Source of the DNA: Papaver somniferum
Lineage: Eukaryota > Streptophyta > Magnoliopsida > Ranunculales > Papaveraceae
Assembly: GCF_003573695.1 (NCBI RefSeq)
Contig: NC_039363.1
Coordinates: forward strand, 159,428,406 to 159,492,405
Direction of reading: 5' to 3'
DNA: 64,000 bases
Shown here: piece after piece, positions 50,162-60,800 of the stretch
Layout: every line of letters begins with the position of its first letter
How positions within the stretch are numbered: position 1 is the first letter of the stretch
Made by a program: the position numbers and the translations under genes
Notes under the pieces: generated by a model
The model's database searches: none
Told to the model about the DNA's origin: nothing
Seen by the model: only the letters and a program-made list of their open reading frames with translations

Positions 50162-50176
50162 TGATATTGGAAAGAA
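50162..50176. repeat. LINE target-site duplication, left
   Basis: TGATATTGGAAAGAA, repeated exactly at 55,296-55,310. Confidence 0.9.
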
Positions 50177-50267
50177 AAAAAAAACCTAGGTTTTGGTCGG
50201 ACTAGCTCCGGTTTTTTCTCTCCTCTTTTTTCTTTGCGTTCTTTGTGCTAAGATTTGGCGTCAATCA

Positions 50268-52310
50268 ATGGCGTTGAATCAATCAGTTCCGCCTGATCTG
50301 GGCAATCATTCAAAACTGCAACGCCATGATCGTGTTCAAAATAGGAATCGATCACGTTCAAGGCCAAGATTAACTTATGTTCCAAAAAAGGTAACCCAAA
50401 TCATGGTGCGGACAATTCCAAAGATGGGAATAGTTCATATGCAAATATAGTTAAGAAGAAATCACTTGTTATGTCCAATATTGATGCGGACTCTTTGTCA
50501 CGTCCTCCGGTCCGTGCCTCTACAGGGGAGATTGTGATCACAATTCCTAAAGATGTCATTCGACATTCCAAAGAAATATGGAAATTCGGTATTGTGGGTC
50601 ATTTTGATTTTAAAACCCTAGGTGCTAAGTTTGAAGATGTTAAGCGTATTCTATGCGATCAATGGAAAATAACAGGCCAAGTCCAGTTTATTCCATGGGT
50701 GAAAGGTTATTTTGTCATTAAGCTTAACAATGAAGTTGATCGTAAAAGAGTTAGCTATGAAGGTCCGTGGAAAGTTAAGGAACAACAATTAAAGATGCTG
50801 CCATGGACACCTATGTTTAATCCTGAATCGGAAAAGAACTCAAGGGAAACAGTTTGGGTGCGTTTTCCATATCTTCAATTTGAATTTTGGGAGGAGGAAA
50901 TCTTATTTCGAATAGCTCGTGGCCTTGGCAAGCCTGTAATTGTCGATTCGAGAACCCTAAGAGTAGAATATGGCTATTTTGCTGCAATATTTGTGGATAT
51001 AGATTTTTCAAAACCTTTTCCTAAGCTTGTCATTGATGATGAAGATTGTCTGGAGGGTTTTCGTCTTGATTATCATTTTTTGAATAAGCCAGAATTTTGT
51101 GATCATTGTAACTCAGTTGGACACACTTTCTCCCAATGCAGATCGGCTAGGTATAAAGATTTGGAGAAGTTGCTTGATGCGGAGGAGGATTCATTGAAAC
51201 ATGCGGCCCTTAAGGCTGAAATGGATGAACTGAAGGATTATTGGAAGAAGGAAAAATATGTTAAGCCAAAGGATCAGCCACCACCACCGTAAAACACTGG
51301 AGGAGGAAGAGAACAACCAGTGGATCCCAAGGATAACAATGATGGGTTATGTATTGGAGGAGTTAGACATACTGGGCGTCGTACTCTGATTCCCAGTCCA
51401 TCTTCGAGTATTGCTGGAGATGGCAATATTGCAGACATTCCGCATGCCTTGCCTGAATCCGCTAGCACTAATCTAACAGCTGGTTCAGTGCCTTTGCGTG
51501 AACTTGCTGATGATGCTGCTACAATCTCTTTGGACCTTGAAAAGGAAGAAGAAGAGCTTTACAAAGTTTATGATGAACAAAGAAAGATAGCTGATGACAT
51601 TGCTAGGCTGCAGATCTTGCTAAAATAGAACAAAATTCTCTCTTGGCTAAATTGCAAAATACTAGACAATTGTTTATGGCAAAGAAGCGGCAAGAGGAAG
51701 AGAAACGTGCTCGAGAAGAAGATGGTATTTTGGACTTAGATAAACAACAACAAGAAGTTTCTCAACAAGATGTTTCACAAATGCAACAAGTTCAAGATTC
51801 ACACTTAGTTACAAATGTAACAGGTGAGCTGCAAACTAATTTTGTTTTGGAAAAAATTGATGATGGTTTTAGTTCTCCAACTAGAACGGCTAGAAGATCC
51901 TCTCCAGTTCTAACTGACGAAGTTCTTGAGACTTATAATATGTTTGAAACTGGTATTAAAGATAGTGAAGACGAAGAAGAAAGCATTGAAGCTGATACAT
52001 GCCTATTAAGGAAAAGCCGCCAGATTCCTTGCAATCTGCTAGTACTAGTAACGTAGAGACTGAAGCTGAAAATTTGGAATGGAGTGTCGCTAAGGATGAG
52101 GAAGAAAAACTTAAAAGAGAGTTAGATGAGAAGAAGAAGTTGGATAATTTGGCTAAGAAGGGCGCTGTTAAAACCACGCCAAAAAAGAAAATCAAACCTG
52201 GTGCCAAGCCGGTTGAGGATGATGGCAAAGTTGTTAGAAGAGGTAGAAGTCAGACGCGCAAAGAGGATGATAATGGTTCGGCAAGCCCTTCAAAGTGCGT
52301 GGTTAAATAA
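50268..52310 (+). pseudogene. LINE ORF1 (DUF4283 and zinc-knuckle protein), broken
   Basis: ORF1 of plant L1 elements encodes an RNA-binding chaperone of the ribonucleoprotein particle. The likely start is ATG at 50,268 (MALNQSVPPD..., then an Arg-rich stretch RNRSRSRPR). A frameshift near the A-run at 50,385 moves reading into the frame that carries the main domain (50,471-51,292). That frame has a DUF4283-like region with IPWVKGYFVIKL and YEGPWKV, followed by a CX2CX4HX4C zinc knuckle (CDHCNSVGHTFSQC, about 51,100-51,140). A TAA at 51,290 interrupts the frame, which continues to a TAG near 51,626. Two more frame changes follow (about 51,630 and about 52,000) through a charged, Glu/Lys-rich coiled-coil-like tail ending at TAA 52,308-52,310. 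Confidence 0.85.
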
Positions 52311-54378
52311 TGCGTGGCTTTTATTAGAACGCTCAAGTCTTGGCTAAGGATGGTGCAAGAGACAAGTTGAATGAGCTTTCTTTCTTGCACAAACCTGACG
52401 TAATTTGCATTACAGAGCCGCATGTTTCAGTACTGCACGTTTTGTTAGGTCGCTCAAATTGGTTGATTTTTGTGAAGATGTTATTAAAAATGAGGTTGAT
52501 GGATAAAAAGGTAATATTTGGATTTTATGGAGGAATACTCTGTTGAGGCCTGATATTTTATCTACTTCAAAGCAAACAATTACTGTGAATTTTACGAGGG
52601 ATTTCATTACGGCTGTTCATGCTTCTTATGATCCGGTGACAAGAAAGAGACTTTGGCGTCAATTAGGTTTAGGTTTTATATTTATTCCTTGGTTGGTGTT
52701 GGGAGATTTTAATTGCGTTTTACGCTTGGAGGAAAAGAAGGGTGGAAGGCCGATCAAAGAGGTTTATATGAATGAGTTTCGTAGCTGGATTTCTGACAAT
52801 GGTTTGGTTGAGGTTGATGCTATTGGTAAAAAATATACTTGGTATAATTATAGAAGTGGAGCTCAAAGAATTGTCTCTAAACATGATAGAGCGGTTGTTA
52901 ATGATGCTTGGTGCTATAAGTATGCGAACTGGAGATGCAAGGCCTTGCCTAGGGTTTGTTCAGATCATTACCCCTTTTTGGGTTTTCTTTTGAAAATCCA
53001 AGGCCGGCTAGAGTTCCTTTTCGAATTCAGAAGATGTGGCTTTCCCATCCAGGTTTTATGCAGTTGGTTGAGGAGAACTGGAATTTGGATCTTAACGGTG
53101 CGCCCCCTTTTGTTTTTACTTCTAAGATGAAGAGACTAAAAGAGGTATTGAAGATTTGGAATAGAACCATTTTTGGAGATGTGCAATTTCGCTTGAAGCA
53201 GCTGAATTGAAACTTGAAACTGAGAATGATCTTCTTGATTATGATCCAGTTGATGAGTTTCAATTCGTAAAGGTTGCGGATGCCAAAAAGGATGTTGATG
53301 ATGTGAGAACGGAGTTGGCAATTATGCTTAAGATGAAGTCGAGAGTAACTTGGTTGGAGGATGGTGACCAATATACTCGTTTCTTTCATAATAGCATCCG
53401 CACGAGTAGAAGTCAAAATACCATCTTAGAGCTTAAGGTTTCTGACGATACTACTTTGTTTTTGCAGGATGAGATAAAATATTTCATTGTTAATCATTAT
53501 CAGGCCAAGTTCAATGGTGGTGACGTTAATATTGATCCAGTTTTATTTGATATTGAACATGAGAGCATTTCAGTTGCTGAGAGTGCTTATATGGATGTTA
53601 TTCCATCTTTGGAGGAAGTTAGAGTGGCGGTTTTTGACATGGGAGCTGATTCTACGCCTGGCCCAGATGGCTTCATAGGTTCTTTCTATAGACAGTATTG
53701 GGACATTATTTCTAGAGACCTCTTTAATGCCATTGCAAACTGTTGGTCTATGCGTAAAATTCTCAATGGCATTAACTCTAGTTTTATTGTTCTTATTCCA
53801 AAAAATAACAAATCTGATGCTATTAAAGATTATAGGCCAATTGGCTTGAGTAATTTTTTCTTCAAGATCATTACTAAGATTATGGCTACCAGGCTTGGTA
53901 CTGTGCTAAATAAGCTGATCTCTGAAGAGCAAGTGGCGTTTATGAAGGGTAGAAACATACATGAGAATATAGCTTTGGCGTCTGAATTGATCAATGAGAT
54001 CAATACGGTAAGGAAGCATGGTAATGTTGGCCTCAAACTGGATATTGCTCAAGATTTTGATATGGTAAGTTAGGATTTCATAGCTGAAGTTTTTCGTCAA
54101 TATGGATTTTCTGATTCTTGGTGCATGTGGGTTCTTAATATCCTTAGCTCATCTCGAATTTCTGTCATGATTAATGGCTGCCTTGAAGGTTATTTCAGTA
54201 TTACTACAGGTCTGCGTCAAGGTGATCCTCTCTCACCTTTGATCTTTGTTCTTATTGAAGATGTTTTAAGTCGCAATCTTTCCAAGTTGTTTGCAAATCA
54301 TAGTATGAATGTTATGGTTAGTAAAAAAGGTGTGGCGCCTACACACTTGCTTTTTGCGGACGATATCCTTATATTCTG
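52310..54378 (+). pseudogene. LINE ORF2, endonuclease and reverse transcriptase part, broken
   Basis: Starts at ATG 52,310, overlapping the ORF1 stop by one base (TAATG). ORF2 normally nicks target DNA and copies the RNA there. The apurinic/apyrimidinic-type endonuclease shows KPDVICITEPHV, VLGDFNCVL (about 52,700) and VCSDHYPF (about 52,960). The reverse transcriptase shows TPGPDGF, IVLIPK, DYRPIGLSN, KLDIAQDFDMV (usually ..KAFD..), GLRQGDPLSPLIF and FADDILIF (about 54,353-54,376), so the catalytic aspartates are still encoded. Faults: TAG at 52,325 and TAG at 54,071, each where Trp is usual; frame changes near 52,510, 52,985 and 53,205; and TGA at 54,377 just after FADD. Confidence 0.88.
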
Positions 54379-54402
54379 ATGAGGTAATCTTCATAGTTTG
54401 CA

Positions 54403-55200
54403 TTGTTGCAACCAAATGAAGACCTGGTGGACTCGTATATGGCTGATAAGGGTCGAAGCAGAATGATAAAGGACCTGTGGTTAGTTGCAAATCTTGCAAT
54501 TGTCACGGAGTTATGGAAGTTACGCAATAAGTCTTATTTTGATAATATGGCAGTTCAATGGCTTGGCTTTAAAGGGAGAGTTTATCAGGTAATTCATGAT
54601 AATTCAATTAGAATGAAGGGCCACATGTATAATACTTTAGAGGAGTTACGCATTCTGAATTATTTCAAGGTGCGGCATAGATCATGCAAAACGACTACCC
54701 CAATTGAGATTAGTTGGACTCCTCCTAATCAAGATGAAATCATGATCTGTTGTGATGGTGCATCTTTTGGAAATTCAGGCCAAGCTGGTTCAGGTGTTGT
54801 TTTCCATAATGCAAGTTCGGAGGTGCTTGGTGTTCTTTGTGTTGGCCTTGGTTGGCAAACCAATTTCTATGCGGAAGTTTGTGCGATTATTTATGGTGCG
54901 ATTGTGGCTAAGAGATGGAATATGCGGAGTATTTGCATTCGTTCTGATTCGAAGAGTTGCATACAAGCTTTTCAAAAGGGGGAGTTGCCTTGGCAGCTGG
55001 TGCAGAAGTGGAAAATTGCGAAGTCTTACTTCAACAACGTTCGTTATATTCATAGCTATAGGGAGGTTAATTTCTCATCTGATGCCTCGGCCAATCAAGC
55101 TTGTTTGATGGCTGAAGATATTTTTGAGTTTTATGAGGATAGGCCAGGTTTTATTCCATCTGTGGAATGGCCTGGAAGGGTTTATTATCGCTTCAAATAG
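54403..55200 (+). pseudogene. LINE ORF2 C-terminal RNase H part
   Basis: An open frame of about 265 residues continues ORF2 after a deletion. The second half is an RNase H domain of the plant-LINE type: CDGASFGNSGQAGSG (first Asp), FYAEVCAIIYGA (Glu), IRSDSKSCIQAF (Asp) and YREVNFSSDASAN (last Asp). It degrades RNA in RNA-DNA hybrids after reverse transcription. Only about 40 bp separate FADDILIF from this frame. The RT thumb and the zinc-binding RVT region normally found between them are absent. The stop TAG is at 55,198, then about 90 bp of 3' leader precede the A-run. Confidence 0.85.
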
Positions 55201-55295
55201 GTTTTCCAATGAGTGGCCTCACGGCTAGTCATTAGGAAGGCCTAGTCCCTGTACAATTTTTCTCTTTTTTAAGTTTATTTGACCGAGTAAAAAAA

Positions 55296-55310
55296 TGATA
55301 TTGGAAAGAA
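55296..55310. repeat. LINE target-site duplication, right
   Basis: TGATATTGGAAAGAA directly after the A-run; exact copy of 50,162-50,176. Confidence 0.9.
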
Positions 55311-56616
55311 GATACGCCGACACCACAACTTAGTGCCACAAGTTGTTATGTGAATATTCTCCATCAGGGGTGACATGGATGAGATTGCATAGGAAAATGC
55401 AATTGCAGTATTTTTGGCAATACTATTAACTGAATAAGTTTAGTTTTCTTACTGATTAAATTTACGATATCTTTTAGTGCAGGTTATATCCTGATTTTTT
55501 TAATAATAACCTAAATTTCTCTTTTTCCTTTTTGCTAGGAAAATGCAAAGACAAATTTGATTTTGAGACAATTGAATGTTGTATTGTCTATTCTTATTCC
55601 CACGGATGCAAGTTGCAGGTATTATATCCACTAATTTCATTGAAAATCCTACCATGTTTTGGAATACCAAACTTTAAACAATGTTTTTTGTTTGGGTTCA
55701 TTCTTATTTTGAAAAGTTGGTGTTTTGTTTGTATCTATCTTGGAGGATATCGACAGTAAGATTTATGCAATGCAACGTAAATATGTTTTTAGTCAGAAAT
55801 TTATTGAATCTCTAAATTGTTTGCAGGCTGGTTAGTACTTGAGAAATTTGATTAGTATTTAACTTAAAACTAATAATTAGGATGCGATTTGGGAGATTAT
55901 TTCACAACACTATAGCCTATAGGGACCTTTGGTGCCACTTGATGGGAGTCTGTCTTAGTAGATTTTATTTGCAAGAATGTAGTGTATATGAGCATGTTTG
56001 TGAATGCGTTTGGAAATTCTGTCAAAAGTTGATTTCTATTTATTATGTTCCATCCACTAGGTTGTTAGAAATACGTTAAATGGCTTCTATCGTCTTGATG
56101 TTTAGTGTAGTCTTACTGTTCTTAGTATTTAGATATTATTATTTCTTAGACATGTAACGGATATTTAAATGATTTGGTAAATCAATGACTGGAAATATAA
56201 GGGTCATAAATTCTTCTTAAACTACTGCACTACCAAAGATCATTTTTATAGACATTTTCTTTTGCCTGTTAGATAGCAAGTAGGTCAGGTATTGCTATCT
56301 TTTTAATCTCTGTGAGATCACAACTTCTGTTTTTTTTCGTACAAATAATCATTTTAGTTATTGGGTGCAAAATGTAGGCAATCCTTCATTGCACCTTTCA
56401 ATAGTAACACGGCTGTTTATATCTTTTCTTCCATCGAGCAGTAACTTATAGTGACAGGCACAATGTAAGAATGAATTTTTGTATGGAATTGTAGGAAAGA
56501 ATTTGATCTCAAGTACCTGTTGGCTTCTTTTATAAAGTCTCTGTTGGTCTCAAATGAATCCTGAATCATAAGATGTATACCATATGCATTGTTATGTTGC
56601 TTTACTAAAAGACAGA
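55311..56616 (+). other. Left part of segment A, unassigned, with one exon-like stretch
   Basis: Mostly AT-rich non-coding sequence. Positions 55,539-55,618 form an 80-nt open stretch between a pyrimidine-rich TTTGCTAG acceptor and a CAG|GTATTA donor. It reads ENAKTNLILRQLNVVLSILI and onward. This part has no inverted partner in the window, because the right arm runs off the end. Confidence 0.4.
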
Positions 56617-56815
56617 TTCGGGTTTATTTTTTTATCTGTTACATAAAAAGTTTTATGACGAGTTTTCAGCTTCTGCAGCACATCTGAGTCCGGATGCGTA
56701 TTATATAGATTGTTTAGGGCTTAATTATGCAACGAATTAGTGCGGCGACTATTTATGGGTATTATGCGGGTCAAAATCTTCATCGAAGTTGTAGGTACAT
56801 TTTCCCAATCAATCT

Positions 56816-56940
56816 GTGTTCCTTTCATTAATAAACTTATGAGTGGTTTTTGTTGATGTCTTAATTTACTATGTAGTTCGTAGTAGTTGGTGAACTAAAT
56901 ATCAATGATCTATGTTCCTTTCATTAATAAACTTATGAGT
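56816..56940 (+). repeat. Short direct repeat in segment A
   Basis: TTCCTTTCATTAATAAACTT occurs twice about 95 bp apart, followed both times by ATGAGT and a related stretch about 'gtagttggt'. The right arm has the same arrangement, so the repeat predates the inverted duplication. Confidence 0.6.
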
Positions 56941-57913
56941 TGTTGTTTGCATTAGTTGGTTAATAAAAAATCAATGACTACCGTGGTCAATACTATTGGA
57001 TGTATTTCGGGAAAACCAAAATCGACACAGCTTTGAAATGTAATATTTGTTCCTTCCTTTAGTCATTTTAGGTCTCTGGGAAGTGAACTGTTTACGTAAG
57101 TGAATTTTCAACTTTAGCAGGAGTTTTTTGATCTATGATCAATCAAATTGTATGATGTTCATGGACAACAGATTGATATTCAGTTAATGAAATCACTGGA
57201 AATTTGAGTCTAGAGAGGGTATAAAATGGCAAGACCACTTAAGATCAGAACTTAGAGACGATTCCACTGAAAGAAGAGATTAATTTCAATAGTTTTGTCT
57301 GATAAATGTATGGCTGTATTTTTCAATCCAGAACAATCTGTTTTTATCGTTAAGTTGGGCCATTGAGCCGTTTAATGATACTAATTGACTATTACTAATG
57401 ACGTAGTAGTTTACATAAAGAGAAAAAAAATAGTAGTAATGACAACAATGAAATGAGATATGAACGGATATATAGATTATAAGATCGGAGCATACTTTAA
57501 TTTAAGCATGAGCATAAGCATAGAGCCATATCGTCATATGATGAATAATGGATTTTTACACTTCTTGTGGCCATGATTATAAGTGGTATCCTTGGTTATT
57601 TTGTTTCTAAAAACTCCTTGCGATAATATAAGACACCAGATGTAGACATGGCCGGGTTTGTATTCTCAAAATTCTGGAGTTCTTTCTTTTTACTTTTTTG
57701 AGTTCAATGTTAAATTTCTTCTGGGCATATTTATAGCACTGATGTTGTGTCATTTATTTACCTTTGGAAGCTACAACGCATTTTATCTTCTTTAACCTTC
57801 TTTAATGTGAGCATAAGCATAGAGCCATATCAAATGACAAATGATATTGGAGTCATGTATGATTGATAGATAAAGCAATATAGGGAAATATCGTTGAAGC
57901 TTTGTTTTTTCAG

Positions 57914-58163
57914 AAGTCAAATGAGCAAAGCTGGCCTGTTATCTTATAATTGTCCTATCATGCAATTAGATATTGAACTGAAGGAATTGGAGGTGTGCAT
58001 TGTTATCATATATCATACTTTTGATGATCTTGGTTTCCTTTTTTCTTCTTCGTTTGGCTTATTTTCTGTTTAGATGAAGAAGATAAAATTAAACAATCGT
58101 TGCACTCAGGGAAGAGAAAAAGCATTGAATTTTATCCTAACAACTGTTGATAATCCTACTTAG
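57914..58163 (+). pseudogene. Exon-like pieces of an unidentified gene, left arm
   Basis: Two stretches have splice-like borders. Positions 57,914-57,992 (79 nt) lie between TTTTTTCAG and GAG|GTGTGC and read SQMSKAGLLSYNCPIMQLD and onward to KELE. Positions 58,074-58,163 follow CTGTTTAG in the same frame (MKKIKLNNRCTQGREKALN...) to a TAG. The right arm keeps the first exon at the same length (62,801-62,879) with an open frame. In the right arm the second stretch is frameshifted by one added base. I do not recognise the protein. It could be a captured or duplicated host gene fragment, and it could also be chance. Confidence 0.4.
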
Positions 58164-58317
58164 GGTATACTGATCAAGTATTGAAATTATGTTTATGAAG
58201 CATGAAAGAGAACATAATGAAACGAATGAAAATGGTGAAAAACTGTGACATACTTGCAAGAGCTTCTAGATAATATTCCAGAAGGTGTCTATTCTTTTAT
58301 TGTTTGTTCTGCTTCAG

Positions 58318-58525
58318 GTTGTTGAAGATATTTTACTATCAATGTAAGTTTTCAGCATATTTTGTCGACATATAAAACAAAACAGGGTATATTGACTGCT
58401 TAAATTTGTGGAGATATACTAACCTGATGTCACATTGCAGATAGATAGCAGGAGGTGGTCATCTAAGACAAATGATATAATTAGTAGCCCAGTTGCATAT
58501 ATCCGATACTACAAGGGTTGATGCA
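58318..58525 (+). pseudogene. Further exon-like pieces, left arm
   Basis: Positions 58,318-58,343 (26 nt) lie between TGCTTCAG and GTAAGTT. A second stretch begins after CACATTGCAG (58,441). It joins in an open frame only if a slightly later AG (58,448 or 58,451) is used, then reads RWSSKTNDIISSPVAYIRYY to a TGA. The right arm has the same borders (26 nt at 62,449-62,474), but two stops interrupt its second stretch. The left arm is therefore the better preserved copy. Product unknown. Confidence 0.35.
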
Positions 58526-59081
58526 GTTAAAGTAAGATAAATTATCCATAGATATTTGCACCGACTTTTTTAATTTACTTGTGTGAATCGGCTTTTGTCC
58601 GATCTATCTCGACTTTATGGGGGTGGCATATTCTTTTTTCCCATGGTTTATAATCATAATTTCTTTAGCATTAAAGATTCTGACATCTTTGTCATAGTGA
58701 ACGCGTTCAGTTCCACCATAAATATCTGTAGCAGAATTTCTATATTTGGCATATTCGCTTATTAGGAAACTCGGGCACTGACCTGATTCCCAAAACATGT
58801 GGAAGACTGCCAGCAGAAGACATCAAGTTAGTTGCATCTATCTAAGAAATCTTACAAAAAAATTCTGATGTACATGAAGGTTACGGTTTTGTTAAGACCA
58901 GTGTAGCAGTTGAAGGGGTTGTTGTGTATGAATCAGTGCATACTATGGGTTTCACTAAGGAGATAAAAGATGGTTGCAGAGGATGATGGAGGTTCAGAAA
59001 GGGTAAGTATATACTTATAAGATCATAATGTTATGGTTAAATGTGTGTGTATAAAAAGGGTGTCAGGTACATTCTCTTCTT

Positions 59082-59153
59082 GCTGTCTTAGATCAAATGG
59101 CAGAGCGCATGGTTTCAACCATGTAGTTGTGGGTTCGACTCCCACAGATAGCA
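59082..59153 (+). tRNA. tRNA-Lys-like sequence, probably a pseudogene (left arm)
   Basis: A 72-nt cloverleaf-like sequence. The acceptor stem GCTGTC/GATAGC pairs with one G-T wobble. The T arm GTGGG-TTCGACT-CCCAC is perfect, and box B GGTTCGACTCC is good. The closest plant nuclear tRNA I can recall is tRNA-Lys(UUU). The anticodon arm CATGG-TTTCAA-CCATG leaves only a 6-nt loop, so no standard anticodon can be placed. The D stem has a mismatch (GATC against GAGC), which also damages box A. No T-run terminator follows. A TATAAAAAGG motif lies about 30 bp upstream. Confidence 0.6.
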
Positions 59154-59574
59154 TAGTTATTCGAGTAAACCAGAACCTTACATGCTTTAGATACCAATGT
59201 ACAGTGGACATAGGTGTAGATGTAGAAAACGTTTTATCTCTACACATTGTTTTCTATCGAACATATACCAATATTGTTTTCTCTGGAGAAGAATATGCTT
59301 TAGATACCAGTATATTCAAACATCATTAATCGTTCCAGTATTATGAGTTGATTCTTTTTTTACCTATTTTCTCAGTTGTACAACAATCTAATGCAATGGC
59401 AGACTTATTTTTTGGGATTATTTAATCACATTTCTGAATTTGTTAGATAAGAAGCTTGAAGTGCAAAAAATTTTGTGACATAATGGTAATGGGGCCATGG
59501 ATGTTGAGGAGGCGTGATAATGGGGATTCTGTTACTTTTAATTGTATATCCATCGAGTGCTTCACTTTCTTATA

Positions 59575-59837
59575 CACTCCCTCCGTTCCAGTTTAGATTA
59601 TGTTTTTGGAGTTTTCACGTAGATTAAGAAATGGAGAGAGATATGAAGATTTTTCATCCATACCCTTAAGAAAAGTCTTCGAACATTAATTGTTATTAGT
59701 GCATTTAAAAATAAACTTATAGTTCCAAGACAAAAAGTAAGGGTGTTATTGGTAGTTTTTGGAAAAATATGAAAACTTTCAAGTATTATGGAACAAAAAA
59801 ACAACCCTAAAACATCATCTAAAATGGAACGGAGGGA
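59575..59837. mobile_element. Stowaway-like MITE, copy 2
   Basis: Same element and same orientation as 49,235-49,497 (CACTCCCTCCGTTCCAG...AAAATGGAACGGAGGGAG, with TA on both sides). Left of it is segment A; right of it is RepHel coding. Confidence 0.85.
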
Positions 59838-60800
59838 GTATTTATAATGAACACAAACCTCCTGTCATCATCATGTTGATAATATATTGGATACCCACTT
59901 ATATTTTTATTTTTCATGCAGTAAAGTCTTACATGGAACATGCATTTCCTAACATTTTGGAAAAAACTGGGTCAGTCATTTTAAATGAAAATTGGGCACA
60001 AACAAAAAGTTTAACCTGCTCCATTATTCGAGATTTTCAGGATCATCAAAAAAATGATAAACCGTGCATATGAGGCCACCTGCATTTTGAAATTACATTG
60101 TACAACGTGTGCAACCACTTTAAAACACTTTTTTGGGTTGATTTCCGCAATTAAATGGTCTCTCTTTAACTTGAGGACATGGGAAATCAAATTAGGACGA
60201 TCAAGCATATTGATGTAGAAGGAGCTCGTCTATAACCTCCATCCAACTGGGATTTACAGATAGTGTCCGACAGATATTTGGGTGGTAATCAAAGCGTATG
60301 ATAAGCATTAATCTTGATATATCTCAATCATATATCTGGGACCACCAATAGACGACAATGGCATGACAGGGCTTAACTCCTTTGTTGGGTTTCATCACAT
60401 AGCCTTCCATTTTTGTTGTACTAACATAACAATTCGTTGGCAGCCTATTCATGAGTATAGACTATTCTTCTCAATTTATGCCTAAGCATTTGCTAATAAC
60501 TCTTGAATAATTTTTTTGGTATTATGATAGTATAATACTCTTGCGTATCCGTTGGAAAAAGTGGAAATTGTAAAACTATTTGAGTCAATGAAGATTTAGT
60601 ATACTCTCCTATATCAATATCCGGTTGTTTCATACCGGATTTCCAACTCAGTCTACCTTATGGAAATAGCATGACGTAGAGCAAGAGAAGGTATGCACTC
60701 CTCTTGAAAAGCGATTTCCATTGCTCATTCTTAAAATACATTCTGAAACTGATGGTATAAATCTCTTCCTGTCTTGCCATTACATGATAGTTTATCAAAA
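59838..60800 (-). pseudogene. RepHel N-terminal and Rep half (Helitron)
   Basis: Broken minus-strand frames show, in order: YLLLLYVMLFP and WKSGMKQPDI (compare PLQYPLLFP..GW); PLSSIGGPRYMIEIYQD (60,350-60,300, very close to the family's PSSFIGGPRYM...YQD); SVNPSWMEVIDEL (compare T.NPKWPEI); DRPNLISHVLKLKRDHLIAE with KKCFKVVAHVVQCNF (compare RPDIVSRVFKLKLD..MKD...VFG.V.A.VYTIEF) at 60,200-60,080; and RRFVFII at the MITE edge. The HUH motif region, normally GLPHAH, reads as a degenerate GL..YAR, so both metal-binding histidines are lost. Its continuation lies at 49,234 on the far side of the MITE-flanked insert. Confidence 0.75.

Larger units (their letters stand above)
50177..55295 (+). mobile_element. 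L1-type LINE retrotransposon, defective
   Basis: A 5.1-kb element on the plus strand between perfect 15-bp target-site duplications, ending in a short A-run (55,288-55,295). The order is 5' leader, ORF1 with a DUF4283-like domain and zinc knuckle, ORF2 with endonuclease, reverse transcriptase and RNase H. Both ORFs carry frameshifts and stops. The segment between RT and RNase H is largely deleted. Both ends appear present, so this was probably a full-length insertion that decayed in place. It could not move by itself. Confidence 0.92.
56617..59574 (+). repeat. Long inverted repeat, left arm (segment A)
   Basis: Matches the reverse complement of 61,207-64,000 almost continuously, with scattered substitutions and small indels. 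The left arm has about 200 bp (about 57,425-57,625) that the right arm lacks. The arm ends at ACTTTCTTATACA, where the MITE starts. It contains the exon-like pieces and the tRNA-like sequence listed separately. Confidence 0.93.
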
